Assembly (NCBI GenBank): GCA_041395385.1
Contig: JAWLAN010000008.1
Location: forward strand, 62,001 to 126,000
Reading direction: 5' to 3'
Length of the DNA: 64,000 bases
Source of the DNA: JAJVHZ01 sp041395385
GTDB taxonomy: Bacteria; Pseudomonadota; Gammaproteobacteria; JAJPIJ01
The translations under genes were made by a program, and so were the position numbers. Position 1 is the first letter of the stretch. Each line of letters opens with the position of its first letter. Under the pieces are notes generated by a model. The model had not been told where the DNA came from. It saw only the letters and a program-made list of their open reading frames with translations, and searched no databases. Shown here piece by piece: positions 18,195 through 25,105 of the stretch.

Positions 18195-18844
18195 TGCGCA
18201 CGGCCGATCCGATCACCGTCTTCAAACCGCTGCTGTTCGCCGCCGGCCTGCTGCCCGCGGCCTGGCTCGCGTACCGCGCGCTCATCGGCCGTCTCGGCGT
18301 CAACCCGGTGGAGACCATCGAGCACCACACCGGCGACTGGGCGCTGTACTTCCTGCTCATCACCCTGGCGATCACGCCGCTGCGCCGGCTCACGGGCTAT
18401 GGAGCCATCGTGCGCCTGCGCCGCATGCTCGGCCTGTTCTGCTTCTTCTACGCGACGCTGCACTTCTCCGCGTGGCTGGTGTTCGATCACTTCTTCGACG
18501 TGATGGAGATGGCCAAGGACATCCGCAAGCGGCCCTACGTCACCGTCGGTTTCAGCGCCTTCGTGCTGCTCATTCCGCTCGCGCTGACCTCGACCAACGG
18601 CATGGTGAAGCGCCTTGGCGGTGGGCGCTGGAAGAGGCTGCACAGCCTCGTCTACGTGGTCGGCACCCTGGTCATCCTGCACTACCTGTGGCTGGTCAAG
18701 AAGGACACCTACTATCCCATCCTGTACGGGGTGATACTGGTCGCGCTGCTCGCCCTGCGCGCGCCCTTGTTCCAGCGCCCGCGCCGCAAGCCGGCGCCCA
18801 CGGCGGCGGCGACGTTACCCGCGGCCGCCACAATCGGCGACTAG
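18194..18844 (+). CDS. msrQ: MsrQ haem-binding membrane subunit of the Msr system
   Basis: 216 residues, about six transmembrane segments. The family pattern includes IEHHTGDWALYFLLITLAITPLRR, the His-containing FFYATLHFSAWLVFDH and LHSLVYVVGTLVILHYLW, which supply haem and quinone-linked electron transfer to periplasmic MsrP. The start overlaps the last base of the msrP stop. This is the last host gene before the integron-derived segment; its stop lies 130 bp from the convergent, apparently chimeric gene. Confidence 0.92.
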   Translation: MRTADPITVFKPLLFAAGLLPAAWLAYRALIGRLGVNPVETIEHHTGDWALYFLLITLAITPLRRLTGYGAIVRLRRMLGLFCFFYATLHFSAWLVFDHFFDVMEMAKDIRKRPYVTVGFSAFVLLIPLALTSTNGMVKRLGGGRWKRLHSLVYVVGTLVILHYLWLVKKDTYYPILYGVILVALLALRAPLFQRPRRKPAPTAAATLPAAATIGD

Positions 18845-18974
18845 CATTCCATCGAGGGCGCTTTTGGGCGGTTGAAGCGCCATCACGTCCAACCCTTGTC
18901 CTCGGACTATTCTGTTACCTATCTTGCCGGCCGGTCACGCGGTGGTCTGTCGCCGGTCCTCTTGTCGACGAAGC

Positions 18975-19601
18975 TCATTGGACGGTGATCTCCAGCGAGT
19001 CTGATACCGGCTCGCTTGCCGTCGGTTTGAACGCTCCATCGAGCTTGAGCACACTGAGCGAGACACGGCTCGTGCCAGGTTGAACGGCACGCAGCACGAT
19101 GCGATTGCGAGTAGGTAGACCCGGCGTCGACTCGAGTTGGGTCTGCATACTTCCCGGGTTGCTCGATTCCACCGTCAGGGCGGAAGCCGCAACGGGATAC
19201 CTGCCAAGAAACCGTTCCCCACGGAAGATCCAGCCACCACCGAGGCGGTAGAAGCCGAACTCCGCAACCGCTACATCGACCGTCACCTGCGCACCGACCG
19301 GCAGGCGCCGCTGCAGCACCATCTGGTACCCATCAAGGACCGGGTGGAGTCGACTTTCCGTGACGTCGTCTTCGCTTGCGCCTCTGACTTGGTCTACGTC
19401 CAATTGGATTCGACCTGCCTGGGTATCGCCGCGGAAGTCATTCTGATACATCCAATAGCCAATCAAGAACAGAGCCGTGAGCACTACGAGGCTCATCTGG
19501 CCGGTCGCTACGCAGCCGGGCAGGTCAGGAACATATGCCGAGTAGTTCGTGGCTGCCTTCTCGATCACAATCGCGTAGCGCATCCTATTCCTCGCTGCCA
19601 A
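18975..19601 (-). CDS. chimeric gene: truncated HicB antitoxin joined to an unknown membrane-anchored protein
   Basis: Codons 7-34 (MRYAIVIEKAATNYSAYVPD, then LPGCVATG) are the N-terminal strand-helix of HicB antitoxins. HicB should continue with a TVEEVEQNI-type helix, but the frame instead changes to MSLVVLTALFLIGYWMYQ, a membrane anchor, followed by about 150 residues of beta-rich sequence of no family known to me. The join lies near 19,500. HicB would thus lack its helix, oligomerisation and DNA-binding parts. Translation may start at 19601, 19583 (HicB Met) or 19496 (Met of the anchor). It overlaps the end of hicA by at least 19 bp. Either a recombination fusion or two superposed genes. 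Confidence 0.45.
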   Translation of the reverse strand: MAARNRMRYAIVIEKAATNYSAYVPDLPGCVATGQMSLVVLTALFLIGYWMYQNDFRGDTQAGRIQLDVDQVRGASEDDVTESRLHPVLDGYQMVLQRRLPVGAQVTVDVAVAEFGFYRLGGGWIFRGERFLGRYPVAASALTVESSNPGSMQTQLESTPGLPTRNRIVLRAVQPGTSRVSLSVLKLDGAFKPTASEPVSDSLEITVQ

Positions 19602-19777
19602 CTTGCTTGCTTGAAAATACTGTTCAGTGTTCCTGGTGCCAGATCATCACTTGGCTTTCCGGGCACCGTTACCCGTCCGGGTTTGACCTTGTGCTTGAAC
19701 TGGCGGTGGCTGCCCTTCATTGCGACCAACTCCCGACCGTCGTCCTTGAGCATCGATAGCACTTCCGAAATCTTCAT
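19565..19777 (-). CDS. hicA: HicA-type mRNA interferase toxin
   Basis: 70 residues of the double-stranded-RNA-binding-like HicA fold. It has MKISEVLSMLKDDGRELVAM, then KGSHRQFKH with catalytic His24, VTVPGKPSDDLAPGTL and NSIFKQA. It cleaves mRNA when released from HicB. The gene order (hicA then hicB, overlapping) is canonical, but the antitoxin partner is truncated and chimeric. The toxin must therefore be silent, weak, or neutralised by another antitoxin. Toxin-antitoxin pairs are common stabilising cassettes in chromosomal integrons, though no clear attC flanks this pair. Confidence 0.8.
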   Translation of the reverse strand: MKISEVLSMLKDDGRELVAMKGSHRQFKHKVKPGRVTVPGKPSDDLAPGTLNSIFKQASWQRGIGCATRL

Positions 19778-19861
19778 ATTCGAAGCATGGCGCGGTCGTG
19801 TCGCTTTCCAAAGAACGGCCCAACGGCCCGGGTCAACTGCTCCGTCCGCAGCAACCGTCTG

Positions 19862-20254
19862 TCAGGCTGCTCCCTGCCGCCGGACCAGCCAAGATGCGCC
19901 GAAGAACAGCACCAGCCACACAACCGTGCGAAGGGTCATGGCGCGGAGGCTGTCGACAGCGACAATTCCGCCACTGCGGTAGATGACGACAATGCCAACG
20001 AGCACAACCAAGTTGAGAAGGAAGATAGCCCCTGCGGCGTTTCTGCCCGCGTTGACGTTGCGCCAGACGATGATGCCCGCTGCCAAATACGCTATCCCCA
20101 TTGCCGTGTTGTAAATGAGGAGCGGCCGAAACACCACGTACCCCGGGTCGGAACCCAGAAGCACGCGGCCGCCCGCAAAGAGCGTAACGACGCCGAACAG
20201 AACCGCAACGGCGACCACGATAGTTCGCACAATGCCGAATGTGTATTGGGCCAT
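19862..20254 (-). CDS. small integral membrane protein (second gene of a two-gene cassette)
   Basis: 130 residues with four predicted membrane helices (IVVAVAVLFGVVTLFAGG, MGIAYLAAGIIVW, AIFLLNLVVLVGIVVIY, VVWLVLFFGASWLV). No family recognised. ATG overlaps the TGA of the upstream gene (TGATG on the minus strand), so the two are co-translated. The upstream attC at 20738-20827 bounds the unit on its 5' side; no clean attC is visible after the stop. The nearest candidate core is a GCCCAAC at 19818. Confidence 0.65.
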   Translation of the reverse strand: MAQYTFGIVRTIVVAVAVLFGVVTLFAGGRVLLGSDPGYVVFRPLLIYNTAMGIAYLAAGIIVWRNVNAGRNAAGAIFLLNLVVLVGIVVIYRSGGIVAVDSLRAMTLRTVVWLVLFFGASWLVRRQGAA

Positions 20255-20688
20255 CAATTCTTTGCGCTCTCGCCGTGCTCTGGCCACGACTTCATCTGTG
20301 CCACGGCAATGCCGAGCCATGTGACAGAGGCAACCATGCTCACCGCCCCTATGAGGACAAGCGCTGGCGGGGCGCCCAGGACAACCTCCGCGAGGATTCC
20401 GGCCAGCATCAACATGCCCGCGAGGGCAAGCAACGACACCCACTTGCTGATTGCGTCGCGACGCGGCAGCCTGAGCAGGAGATACCCAACCACGATATTC
20501 AACAATGCGAAGAGATTCCCGTGGACATGCGCGAGTCGAGATTCAAAGTGCTTTCCGACGGCGTAGTCGGCAATCCACTGATCCCTGTCGGGAGCGAAGT
20601 CTCGAAGGTAAATCAGCACGAAACCGAACACCATGAAAACGGCCATGAATAGAAGGTCGGCCGAGACATTGGCTTTTCCATGTTTCAT
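20254..20688 (-). CDS. small integral membrane protein (first gene of a two-gene cassette)
   Basis: 144 residues with four hydrophobic segments (LLFMAVFMVFGFVLIYL, LFALLNIVVGYLLLRL, LLALAGMLMLAGILAEVVLG, AVSMVASVTWLGIAVA). The ALLNIVVGYLLLRL segment with an upstream HVHGN recalls small quinol- or haem-associated membrane proteins, but no family is claimed. It starts 50 bp after attC 20738-20827, the normal position for a cassette gene, and is coupled by TGATG to the next one. Confidence 0.65.
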   Translation of the reverse strand: MKHGKANVSADLLFMAVFMVFGFVLIYLRDFAPDRDQWIADYAVGKHFESRLAHVHGNLFALLNIVVGYLLLRLPRRDAISKWVSLLALAGMLMLAGILAEVVLGAPPALVLIGAVSMVASVTWLGIAVAQMKSWPEHGESAKN

Positions 20689-20737
20689 TCACGACCTCCG
20701 ATCTCGAATCCGAGCAAGACGATTGTCTTCCGCAGCA

Positions 20738-20827
20738 GCCTAACGCTCGCCTTGACCGGCGCCGCCCGGAACCTCGCCGCGCAGCGCCGCTATGTTTACC
20801 GGCGTCCGGTCGAAGGCGTGGTTAGGC
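20738..20827 (-). repeat. attC site (90 bp)
   Basis: Read on the minus strand it begins GCCTAAC and ends GTTAGGC, the inverse-core and core consensus of integron attC sites. Internal arms are imperfectly complementary around the centre (CCGGACGCCGG ... CCGGGCGGCGCCGG). The stop codon TAA of the preceding cassette gene lies in the inverse core, a common cassette feature. Confidence 0.85.
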
Positions 20828-21220
20828 TTCACTGTCCCCGCCTTGAACATGCTCCCTGAATCCTTGCCTGGCTTCACCGATGAAGACAATCAACTGATCT
20901 TCTGGTACGGAAACAACATCAATTCCCTTGCGCTTTGCCTCCGCCGAGAGCTCAGTTTGGAACTGACCGTTTGGAACGAGCAGCGTCTTCGGCATTCTCT
21001 TCTTATGCTCCCATCCGGTCTTCAGGAGGCGTCGTGCTTCCAACTGGGAGGGTTCGGCTTGATTCGCTGGGACCATGGCGTTGCCGAGGATGAAGCAACT
21101 CGCCGCATCCATGAGGCAGATACAATTGAACGAGCCATCCTCCTCCGTTTGAAGGGGTTCGTAATTCAGCTTGAAGGCGATCCAAGCTTCATTGACTTCA
21201 AACTGTTTCGGATGCAGCAC
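20822..21220 (-). CDS. integron cassette gene, unknown protein
   Basis: 132 residues, soluble, no family recognised. It has an FNCICLMDAASCFILGNAMV central strand and a C-terminal VSVPEDQLIVFIGEARQGF. The arrangement (DAASCFILGN, later KRKGIDVVSVPEDQL) faintly recalls small proteins that bind a metal or a nucleic acid, but nothing firm. Base composition is lower in GC than the host. Its stop codon falls inside the attC core. Bounded by attC sites on both sides, hence one complete cassette. Confidence 0.7.
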   Translation of the reverse strand: MLHPKQFEVNEAWIAFKLNYEPLQTEEDGSFNCICLMDAASCFILGNAMVPANQAEPSQLEARRLLKTGWEHKKRMPKTLLVPNGQFQTELSAEAKRKGIDVVSVPEDQLIVFIGEARQGFREHVQGGDSEA

Positions 21221-21238
21221 AGGCGATGCCTTTGTGAA

Positions 21239-21302
21239 GCCTAACGACTCAGTTAACCGGCCGGCTGTTTAGGCCGGTCCGGTGTTGAACGGCTCGTTGG
21301 GC
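21239..21302 (-). repeat. attC site (64 bp)
   Basis: Minus strand runs GCCCAAC ... GTTAGGC. The arms ACCGGACCGGC and GCCGGCCGGTT form a near-perfect stem, giving a short, strongly folded attC. It separates the 132-residue and 138-residue cassette genes. Confidence 0.88.
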
Positions 21303-21311
21303 GTTGCCCAC

Positions 21312-21728
21312 CTAGGTGTCGCATAACACCTCGGGGCACAGCCCCAGTTCCTTTGCTATTCGGCGCATCGAAGAAGTAGCATTCTCAGAGAAGACGAATA
21401 CCTCACGCACTTCCGCCCCGGCGGCAATGGCGAGCTGCCTGTACACTAGCGCTTGCCCGATAAGCTCCGGATTCAGGGTGTCCTTCGACTCACACAAGAC
21501 GATCGTTTCGCCTGATATAGGATAGCGCGTTGCCACACTTTTACCCGGGGCTTCTGTTCCGTGCGGTTGTCGGTAGGGAAACAAGACGGCATCGACGAAT
21601 CGATCCTCGATGCAGTATTCCCAAACCATTACGCCTTTTGCTTCTCGTTGTTCGTGCCACCACTTCCGAATGAGCGCTTGCTCTCGAGGATTGCCGTTTG
21701 AGACGGAATCTCGTAGATAGCGCTCCAT
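21312..21728 (-). CDS. integron cassette gene, unknown protein
   Basis: 138 residues, soluble. The N-terminal half is charged (MERYLRDSVSNGNPREQALI then RKWWHEQ). Next comes GETIVLCESKDTLNPELIGQ, an E-x-K-type core like the small PD-(D/E)XK nucleases, with an earlier acidic EDRFVDAVLF and a following helix QALVYRQLA. A nuclease-like fold is possible, but this is inference from a short motif. It is a single-gene cassette between attC 21239-21302 and the IS-interrupted attC at 21745. Confidence 0.65.
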   Translation of the reverse strand: MERYLRDSVSNGNPREQALIRKWWHEQREAKGVMVWEYCIEDRFVDAVLFPYRQPHGTEAPGKSVATRYPISGETIVLCESKDTLNPELIGQALVYRQLAIAAGAEVREVFVFSENATSSMRRIAKELGLCPEVLCDT

Positions 21729-21744
21729 CCGTGGTCCCTTTTAC

Positions 21745-21834
21745 GCCCAACGTTTGAGCTGAGGGGCGGACGACGGCGTGGCGCCTTGGCCGCGAGGTGC
21801 AACATGTACCTCAGCGCCTCGCGGCCAAGGTGCC
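21745..21834 (-). repeat. attC site, distal half (interrupted by IS3-family element)
   Basis: Ends on the minus strand in GTTGGGC (core, 21745-21751). It holds the centre of the hairpin: CTTGGCCGCGAGG and CCTCGCGGCCAAGG are complementary around a short loop. The other half of the site lies beyond the inserted element at 23096-23134. Rejoining the halves and removing one copy of the GCC duplication gives a site of roughly 126 bp. Confidence 0.8.
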
Positions 21835-21875
21835 TGGAGTTGCCCCGCTTCCGTGGACGGTTTTGGACTTGGGAG

Positions 21876-22730
21876 CTAAGCGGCTCTGGGCAACATCCTC
21901 CTCTCGAAGTTGATGGGTGACAAGTAGCCGAGGGATGAGTGACGCCGATGCGGGTTGTACCAGCCCTCCAGCCACTGGAAGATCGCCATACGGGCCTCGG
22001 CCTGGCTGCGGAAGCGTCGGCGATTGAGCACTTCCCGTTCCAGGGTGGCGAAGAAGCTCTCGGCCATGGCGTTGTCGTAGGCATCACCGACCGAGCCCAT
22101 CGAGGGCACGATGCCGGCTTCGCGGCAGCGCTTGCCGAACCCGTAACTCGTATATTGGCAACCGCGGTCCGAGTGATGGATCACCGCCTGGGGCCGGCGC
22201 TGCGCGATCGCCATGTCGAGTGCAGCGAGCACGAGCTCGGTCTTCAGGTGATTGGCCATCGACCAGCCGACGATGCGCCGCGACCAGACATCGAGCACCA
22301 CGGCCAGATACAGGAACCCGGACCAGGTCGGGATGTAGGTGATGTCAGCCACCCACAGTCGATCCGGCCCCGGCGCTGTGAACTGTCGGTCCACCTTGTC
22401 GAGCGCACGGTCAGCCGCCGGATCGGTCACGGTGGTGGTGACAAAGCGCAACGGTTGCAGGCCCTTCAGCCCCGCGGCGCGCATCAGCCGCGCCACCCGC
22501 TTCCTGCCCACGCGGATGCCGTGCTCGTCGGCGAGCTCGGCATGGATCGAAGGCGAGCCGTAGGAGCCGCCCGAGCGACGGTGAATCGCGTGGATCGTTG
22601 CCGTCAGTCCGACGTCGGCCACAGCGCGTGCCGACAACGGCCGCATTCGCCACGCATAGAAACCGCTGGCGGAGACACCCAGCAGCCGGCACATGACCCG
22701 TACCGGGAAGGTGGCCTGATTCGCGCTCAT
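21876..22730 (-). CDS. IS3-family transposase OrfB (DDE integrase core)
   Basis: 284 residues. N-terminal helices (VRVMCRLLGVSASGFYAWR) precede an HTH_21-type segment (HAIHRRSGGSYGSPSIHAEL). The DDE core follows: WVADITYIPTWSGFLYLAVV with the first Asp, HHSDRGCQYTS with the second Asp, and DNAMAESFFATLEREV with the Glu. The C-terminal IFQWLEGWYNPHRRHSSLGY is IS3-like. All catalytic residues are present, so it looks intact. Its ATG overlaps the orfA stop by ATGA at 22727-22730. Confidence 0.95.
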   Translation of the reverse strand: MSANQATFPVRVMCRLLGVSASGFYAWRMRPLSARAVADVGLTATIHAIHRRSGGSYGSPSIHAELADEHGIRVGRKRVARLMRAAGLKGLQPLRFVTTTVTDPAADRALDKVDRQFTAPGPDRLWVADITYIPTWSGFLYLAVVLDVWSRRIVGWSMANHLKTELVLAALDMAIAQRRPQAVIHHSDRGCQYTSYGFGKRCREAGIVPSMGSVGDAYDNAMAESFFATLEREVLNRRRFRSQAEARMAIFQWLEGWYNPHRRHSSLGYLSPINFERRMLPRAA

Positions 22731-23041
22731 GAACCCGAAGATCGCTTCGTGTTCGGCGCGTTCTCCTGGGCGAACCAGGCCGCGGCTTTTGAGAGGATCT
22801 CCCGCTCGAGCTTCAACTGCCGATTTTCCCGGCGCAGCTTCGTGAGCTCGTCGCGCTCGGCCGTCGTCAGGCCATCCTTGCGCTTGCCGCCATCGCGATC
22901 AGCCTGGGCGACCCAGTTGCTGATCGACTGGGCGGTCGGCTCGAATTCCCGAGACAGCTCCTCAGGCGTGCGCCCGGCACGGACCAGATCGACCATCTGC
23001 TGCCGGAACTCCGGCGGGTACGGTTTTCGTGTTCTTGGCAT
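22727..23041 (-). CDS. IS3-family transposase OrfA (helix-turn-helix and leucine zipper)
   Basis: 104 residues: HTH (EFRQQMVDLVRAGRTPEELS, then SISNWVAQAD) followed by a Leu/Arg zipper (LTKLRRENRQLKLEREILSK). In IS3 elements OrfAB is usually made by -1 frameshifting; here an AAAAG run near the end of orfA is a possible slip site, while the ATGA overlap also permits separate OrfB translation. The frame is intact. Confidence 0.95.
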   Translation of the reverse strand: MPRTRKPYPPEFRQQMVDLVRAGRTPEELSREFEPTAQSISNWVAQADRDGGKRKDGLTTAERDELTKLRRENRQLKLEREILSKAAAWFAQENAPNTKRSSGS

Positions 23042-23095
23042 CGTAGACTCCTTACATCATAAGAATCAGGTGTCCATGAAAGCGGGTCAACTCCA

Positions 23096-23134
23096 GCCGC
23101 GCCGTTGGCCGTCCGCTCGAGCGAATGGTTAGGC
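23096..23134 (-). repeat. attC site, proximal half (interrupted by IS3-family element)
   Basis: Minus strand begins GCCTAAC at 23134. Together with the distal half at 21745-21834, the segment around AGCGGACGGCC can pair with GGGGCGGACG. The IS thus sits inside the site's hairpin, near one edge of the long central loop. Confidence 0.8.
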
Positions 23135-23152
23135 CGCACTGGCGCCCGCCAC

Positions 23153-23452
23153 TCAGTGACCTTGAGCGTCAGTGCTGAGACTCTTGGTGGTGAACAGATA
23201 GTCCTTGAGTTCGTCAGAGAAGCGCTCGTCGTTGCGGCGAATCCACTCAAGCACCATGGCGGCGTGTTCCTTCTCTTCGTCGCGATTGTGTTCAAGAACT
23301 TTCTTGAGCACTGGATCCTTGCACGCGTACGCTCGCTGGTTGTACCAATCCACCGCTTCCAGTTCTTCCATCAGCGAGACGATGGCGCGGTGCATGTCGC
23401 GTACTTCGTCCGAAAGCTCAGCGATGGGTTCGTGATAGCCGACGCTCGACAT
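23153..23452 (-). CDS. encapsulated-ferritin-like (EncFtn) protein in an integron cassette
   Basis: 99 residues, two antiparallel helices, matching the family of ferritins normally packed inside encapsulin shells. HRAIVSLMEELEAVDWYNQR aligns with the Rhodospirillum rubrum EncFtn core and HNRDEEKEHAAMVLEWIRRN with its second helix. Putative ferroxidase ligands are Glu30, Glu60 and His63; the conserved Trp36 and nearby Glu32 are present. Family members oxidise Fe(II) as ring-shaped decamers. Unlike cargo versions, the C-terminus stops at KSLSTDAQGH and lacks an encapsulin-loading peptide; no shell gene is in the window. ATG is preceded by AGGAGG. Confidence 0.85.
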   Translation of the reverse strand: MSSVGYHEPIAELSDEVRDMHRAIVSLMEELEAVDWYNQRAYACKDPVLKKVLEHNRDEEKEHAAMVLEWIRRNDERFSDELKDYLFTTKSLSTDAQGH

Positions 23453-23547
23453 GGAAACCTCCTGGTTCGATTGGATCGGGGAGCACACATTCTGCGCTGA
23501 TACAGAGGAAGAGGGAATGTCGGCGTCGCAGGCGTCGCGTGTGTGCG

Positions 23548-23643
23548 GCCTAACGTTTGAGGTAACCGGCCGCCGGAGCGCGAAGCGCGTAGGGAACCTG
23601 CAAGCGCAGCTTGCAGGCGGTCCGGTTGACCGATGGGTTGGGC
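23548..23643 (-). repeat. attC site (96 bp)
   Basis: Minus strand runs GCCCAAC (23643-23637) to GTTAGGC (23554-23548). The arms ACCGGACCGCC and GGCGGCCGGTT pair, and the middle has a strong hairpin (CTGCAAGCTGCGCTTGCAG). It follows the stop of the DUF3825 gene by one base. Confidence 0.88.
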
Positions 23644-23644
23644 A

Positions 23645-24418
23645 TCACGGCTGTAGCCAGTCGCGGTCAGGGCGAGCCAACTGTCGGGCGTTGTTGTAGG
23701 CCATATCTAGCGTCAGGCACGTTGAAGCCCTGTAGAAGGCGCCGTGATCTTCAATGACGAGCGCGAGGTCTGCAACAGCGGGACGACTCAGACACAGGGG
23801 AAGGAGTATTTGAATCTTCCCGTGGAAGTACTGAGGCACGGCCGTCTTGTAATTTCGGCGCACACGTTCTTTGGCATTGTCGATGGCGCCCTTGAGAAAG
23901 GTCTGTAGTTGATATGCCTCCATGCCGTTGTACGGCGCGGGGAATCTGTCTTTGTTGTCTTCGATAATGTGCTCAACATTGGCGCGGAGTTCCTTTCGCG
24001 TGTCGAGGACGAGGCAAGAGGGGTCGTCAAAGTAATGCGCCATGTCTGGCAGTGCAGAAAAACGGGTGAGGTCGTATTCGCCCTTTCTTCGCCACGCGCC
24101 AAAGTGCCAAGGCTCTTCGCGCCCCTGCAACTTATTTTGAGTGCAGTAGAGAAAGATCGGCTCCTGCCCAGGAGTGACAAGGCCAGTATTCATTGCGATG
24201 GAACGGCCATCGTCAGCAACGGCGATCTTTCCTTCCTCAGCCAGGCGCCGGTAGGTGTACTTGAGGTAGTTGTAAAGCACGGGCCGGGTGTAGTTGGTTG
24301 CAGTGTTTCGATACGACCAGTCCTCAGGCTCTGCAAGTTTCTCCAATTCCTCCAGTCGCTGGTCGATGTGAGGAATGAACACGAGGCTAAACAAGTCTTC
24401 GGGCCAGTTATCCGGCAT
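23645..24418 (-). CDS. DUF3825-type protein encoded in an integron cassette
   Basis: 257 residues. The chosen ATG follows CCCCGGAG. N-terminal DLFSLVFIPHIDQRLEELEK, YLKYTYRRLAEEGKIAVADD and NTGLVTPGQEPIFLYCTQN match the DUF3825 family, which is often found fused to cold-shock or nucleic-acid-binding domains; none is fused here. The C-terminal part (KGAIDNAKERVRRNYKTAVP, then YFHGKIQILLPL) is also family-like. Biochemical role unknown. It is a complete single-gene cassette between attC 24451-24579 and 23548-23643. Confidence 0.75.
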   Translation of the reverse strand: MPDNWPEDLFSLVFIPHIDQRLEELEKLAEPEDWSYRNTATNYTRPVLYNYLKYTYRRLAEEGKIAVADDGRSIAMNTGLVTPGQEPIFLYCTQNKLQGREEPWHFGAWRRKGEYDLTRFSALPDMAHYFDDPSCLVLDTRKELRANVEHIIEDNKDRFPAPYNGMEAYQLQTFLKGAIDNAKERVRRNYKTAVPQYFHGKIQILLPLCLSRPAVADLALVIEDHGAFYRASTCLTLDMAYNNARQLARPDRDWLQP

Positions 24419-24450
24419 TCTTAGGTCTCCGGGGAGAGGATTGAAGTGAT

Positions 24451-24579
24451 GCCCAACGTTCGAGCTAAAGCCGCCCACGGAGGCAGGGCGGCTTGCCCGT
24501 GTGGCGGATGATGGACCACGGCCGCCACGCGGGCAAGACGGCCTGCCGTAGTGGGTCGGCGTTGAGCGAGGGGTTAGGC
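24451..24579 (-). repeat. attC site (129 bp)
   Basis: Minus strand runs GCCTAAC (24579-24573) to GTTGGGC (24457-24451). Two long complementary arms (CTTGCCCGCGTGGCGGCCG and CGGCCACACGGGCAAGCC-like) form a large hairpin, of the long-loop attC type. Confidence 0.85.
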
Positions 24580-24798
24580 ACCGCTGTTGCCCCGCGGCGG
24601 CGGCGGATGAAGCCAAGGCACGAGCTGTGCTGGATGAACGGCAATACCGTGCGCCAGGATTGCTTGCGAGTTGCGAGCCCAGCGCCCCGCGGGCCGGAGC
24701 AGAACTGGCTGACCTTGAGCCAGCGAAGCCTGAGGGCACGAGTATTGACTTGGCTGACGCTGCCATGCAGCACAGGCTGCGGCAGTGCCACTGAACAA
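24574..24798 (-). CDS. doubtful cassette gene of unknown product
   Basis: The cassette between attC 24451-24579 and 24976-25101 (about 24580-24975) has no convincing gene. The best minus-strand frame is 74 codons and its TAA lies in the attC inverse core, as in many real cassettes, but the sequence is of low complexity in Gln, Ala and Pro. A competing frame of 108 codons (24465-24791) runs through the attC. There is no recognised domain in either. It may be a noncoding or degenerate cassette. Confidence 0.25.
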   Translation of the reverse strand: MFSGTAAACAAWQRQPSQYSCPQASLAQGQPVLLRPAGRWARNSQAILAHGIAVHPAQLVPWLHPPPPRGNSGA

Positions 24799-24975
24799 CA
24801 GCGCCTCCCCTTACGGCATGGGCAGGGTTGGATGTTGAACTGAGGCGCGATGTTGGCGCAACAGGAGTTCTCGGCGGCACTGCCCGAAGCGGTTGACTTC
24901 TTGAGCGTTGGCAGGCGAGCAAGCGGAGCCTTGACCGCGGACTCGGAGGAGCCGCCTCGGCGTGTCCAATGCGGT

Positions 24976-25101
24976 GCCTAACGTGCAGTTGAGCGGCCGC
25001 GCAGGAGGGCGTCACGCGCGCCGCAAGCGCATAATGGCAGCGCCGCGCTTGCGGCGCGCGCGCAATGCCGTATCACGGTCCGCTCCAACTGCTGGTTAGA
25101 C
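24976..25101 (-). repeat. attC site (126 bp)
   Basis: Minus strand runs GTCTAAC (25101-25095) to GTTAGGC (24982-24976). Central arms GCGCGCGCCGCAAGCGCGG and CCGCAAGCGC/GCGCGCCG are complementary. It begins four bases after the stop of the GIY-YIG cassette gene. Confidence 0.85.
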
Positions 25102-25105
25102 GACA

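Larger units (their letters stand above)
21835..23095 (-). mobile_element. IS3-family insertion sequence inserted inside an attC
   Basis: About 1261 bp. Terminal inverted repeats begin TGGAGTTG at 21835 and end CAACTCCA at 23095; the similarity continues for about 24 bp with a few mismatches. Flanks are GCC on both sides (21832-21834 and 23096-23098), a 3-bp target duplication typical of IS3. It encodes two overlapping frames on the minus strand, the same direction as the cassettes. Confidence 0.9.

Noticed and set aside
23153..23452. Calling the small helical protein a rubrerythrin or bacterioferritin
   Set aside because: Those are four-helix proteins of about 140-160 residues with two iron motifs; the 99-residue, two-helix layout and motif match encapsulated ferritin.
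24465..24791. A 108-codon minus-strand frame running through the attC at 24451-24579
   Set aside because: It reads across the recombination site, and its sequence is low-complexity.
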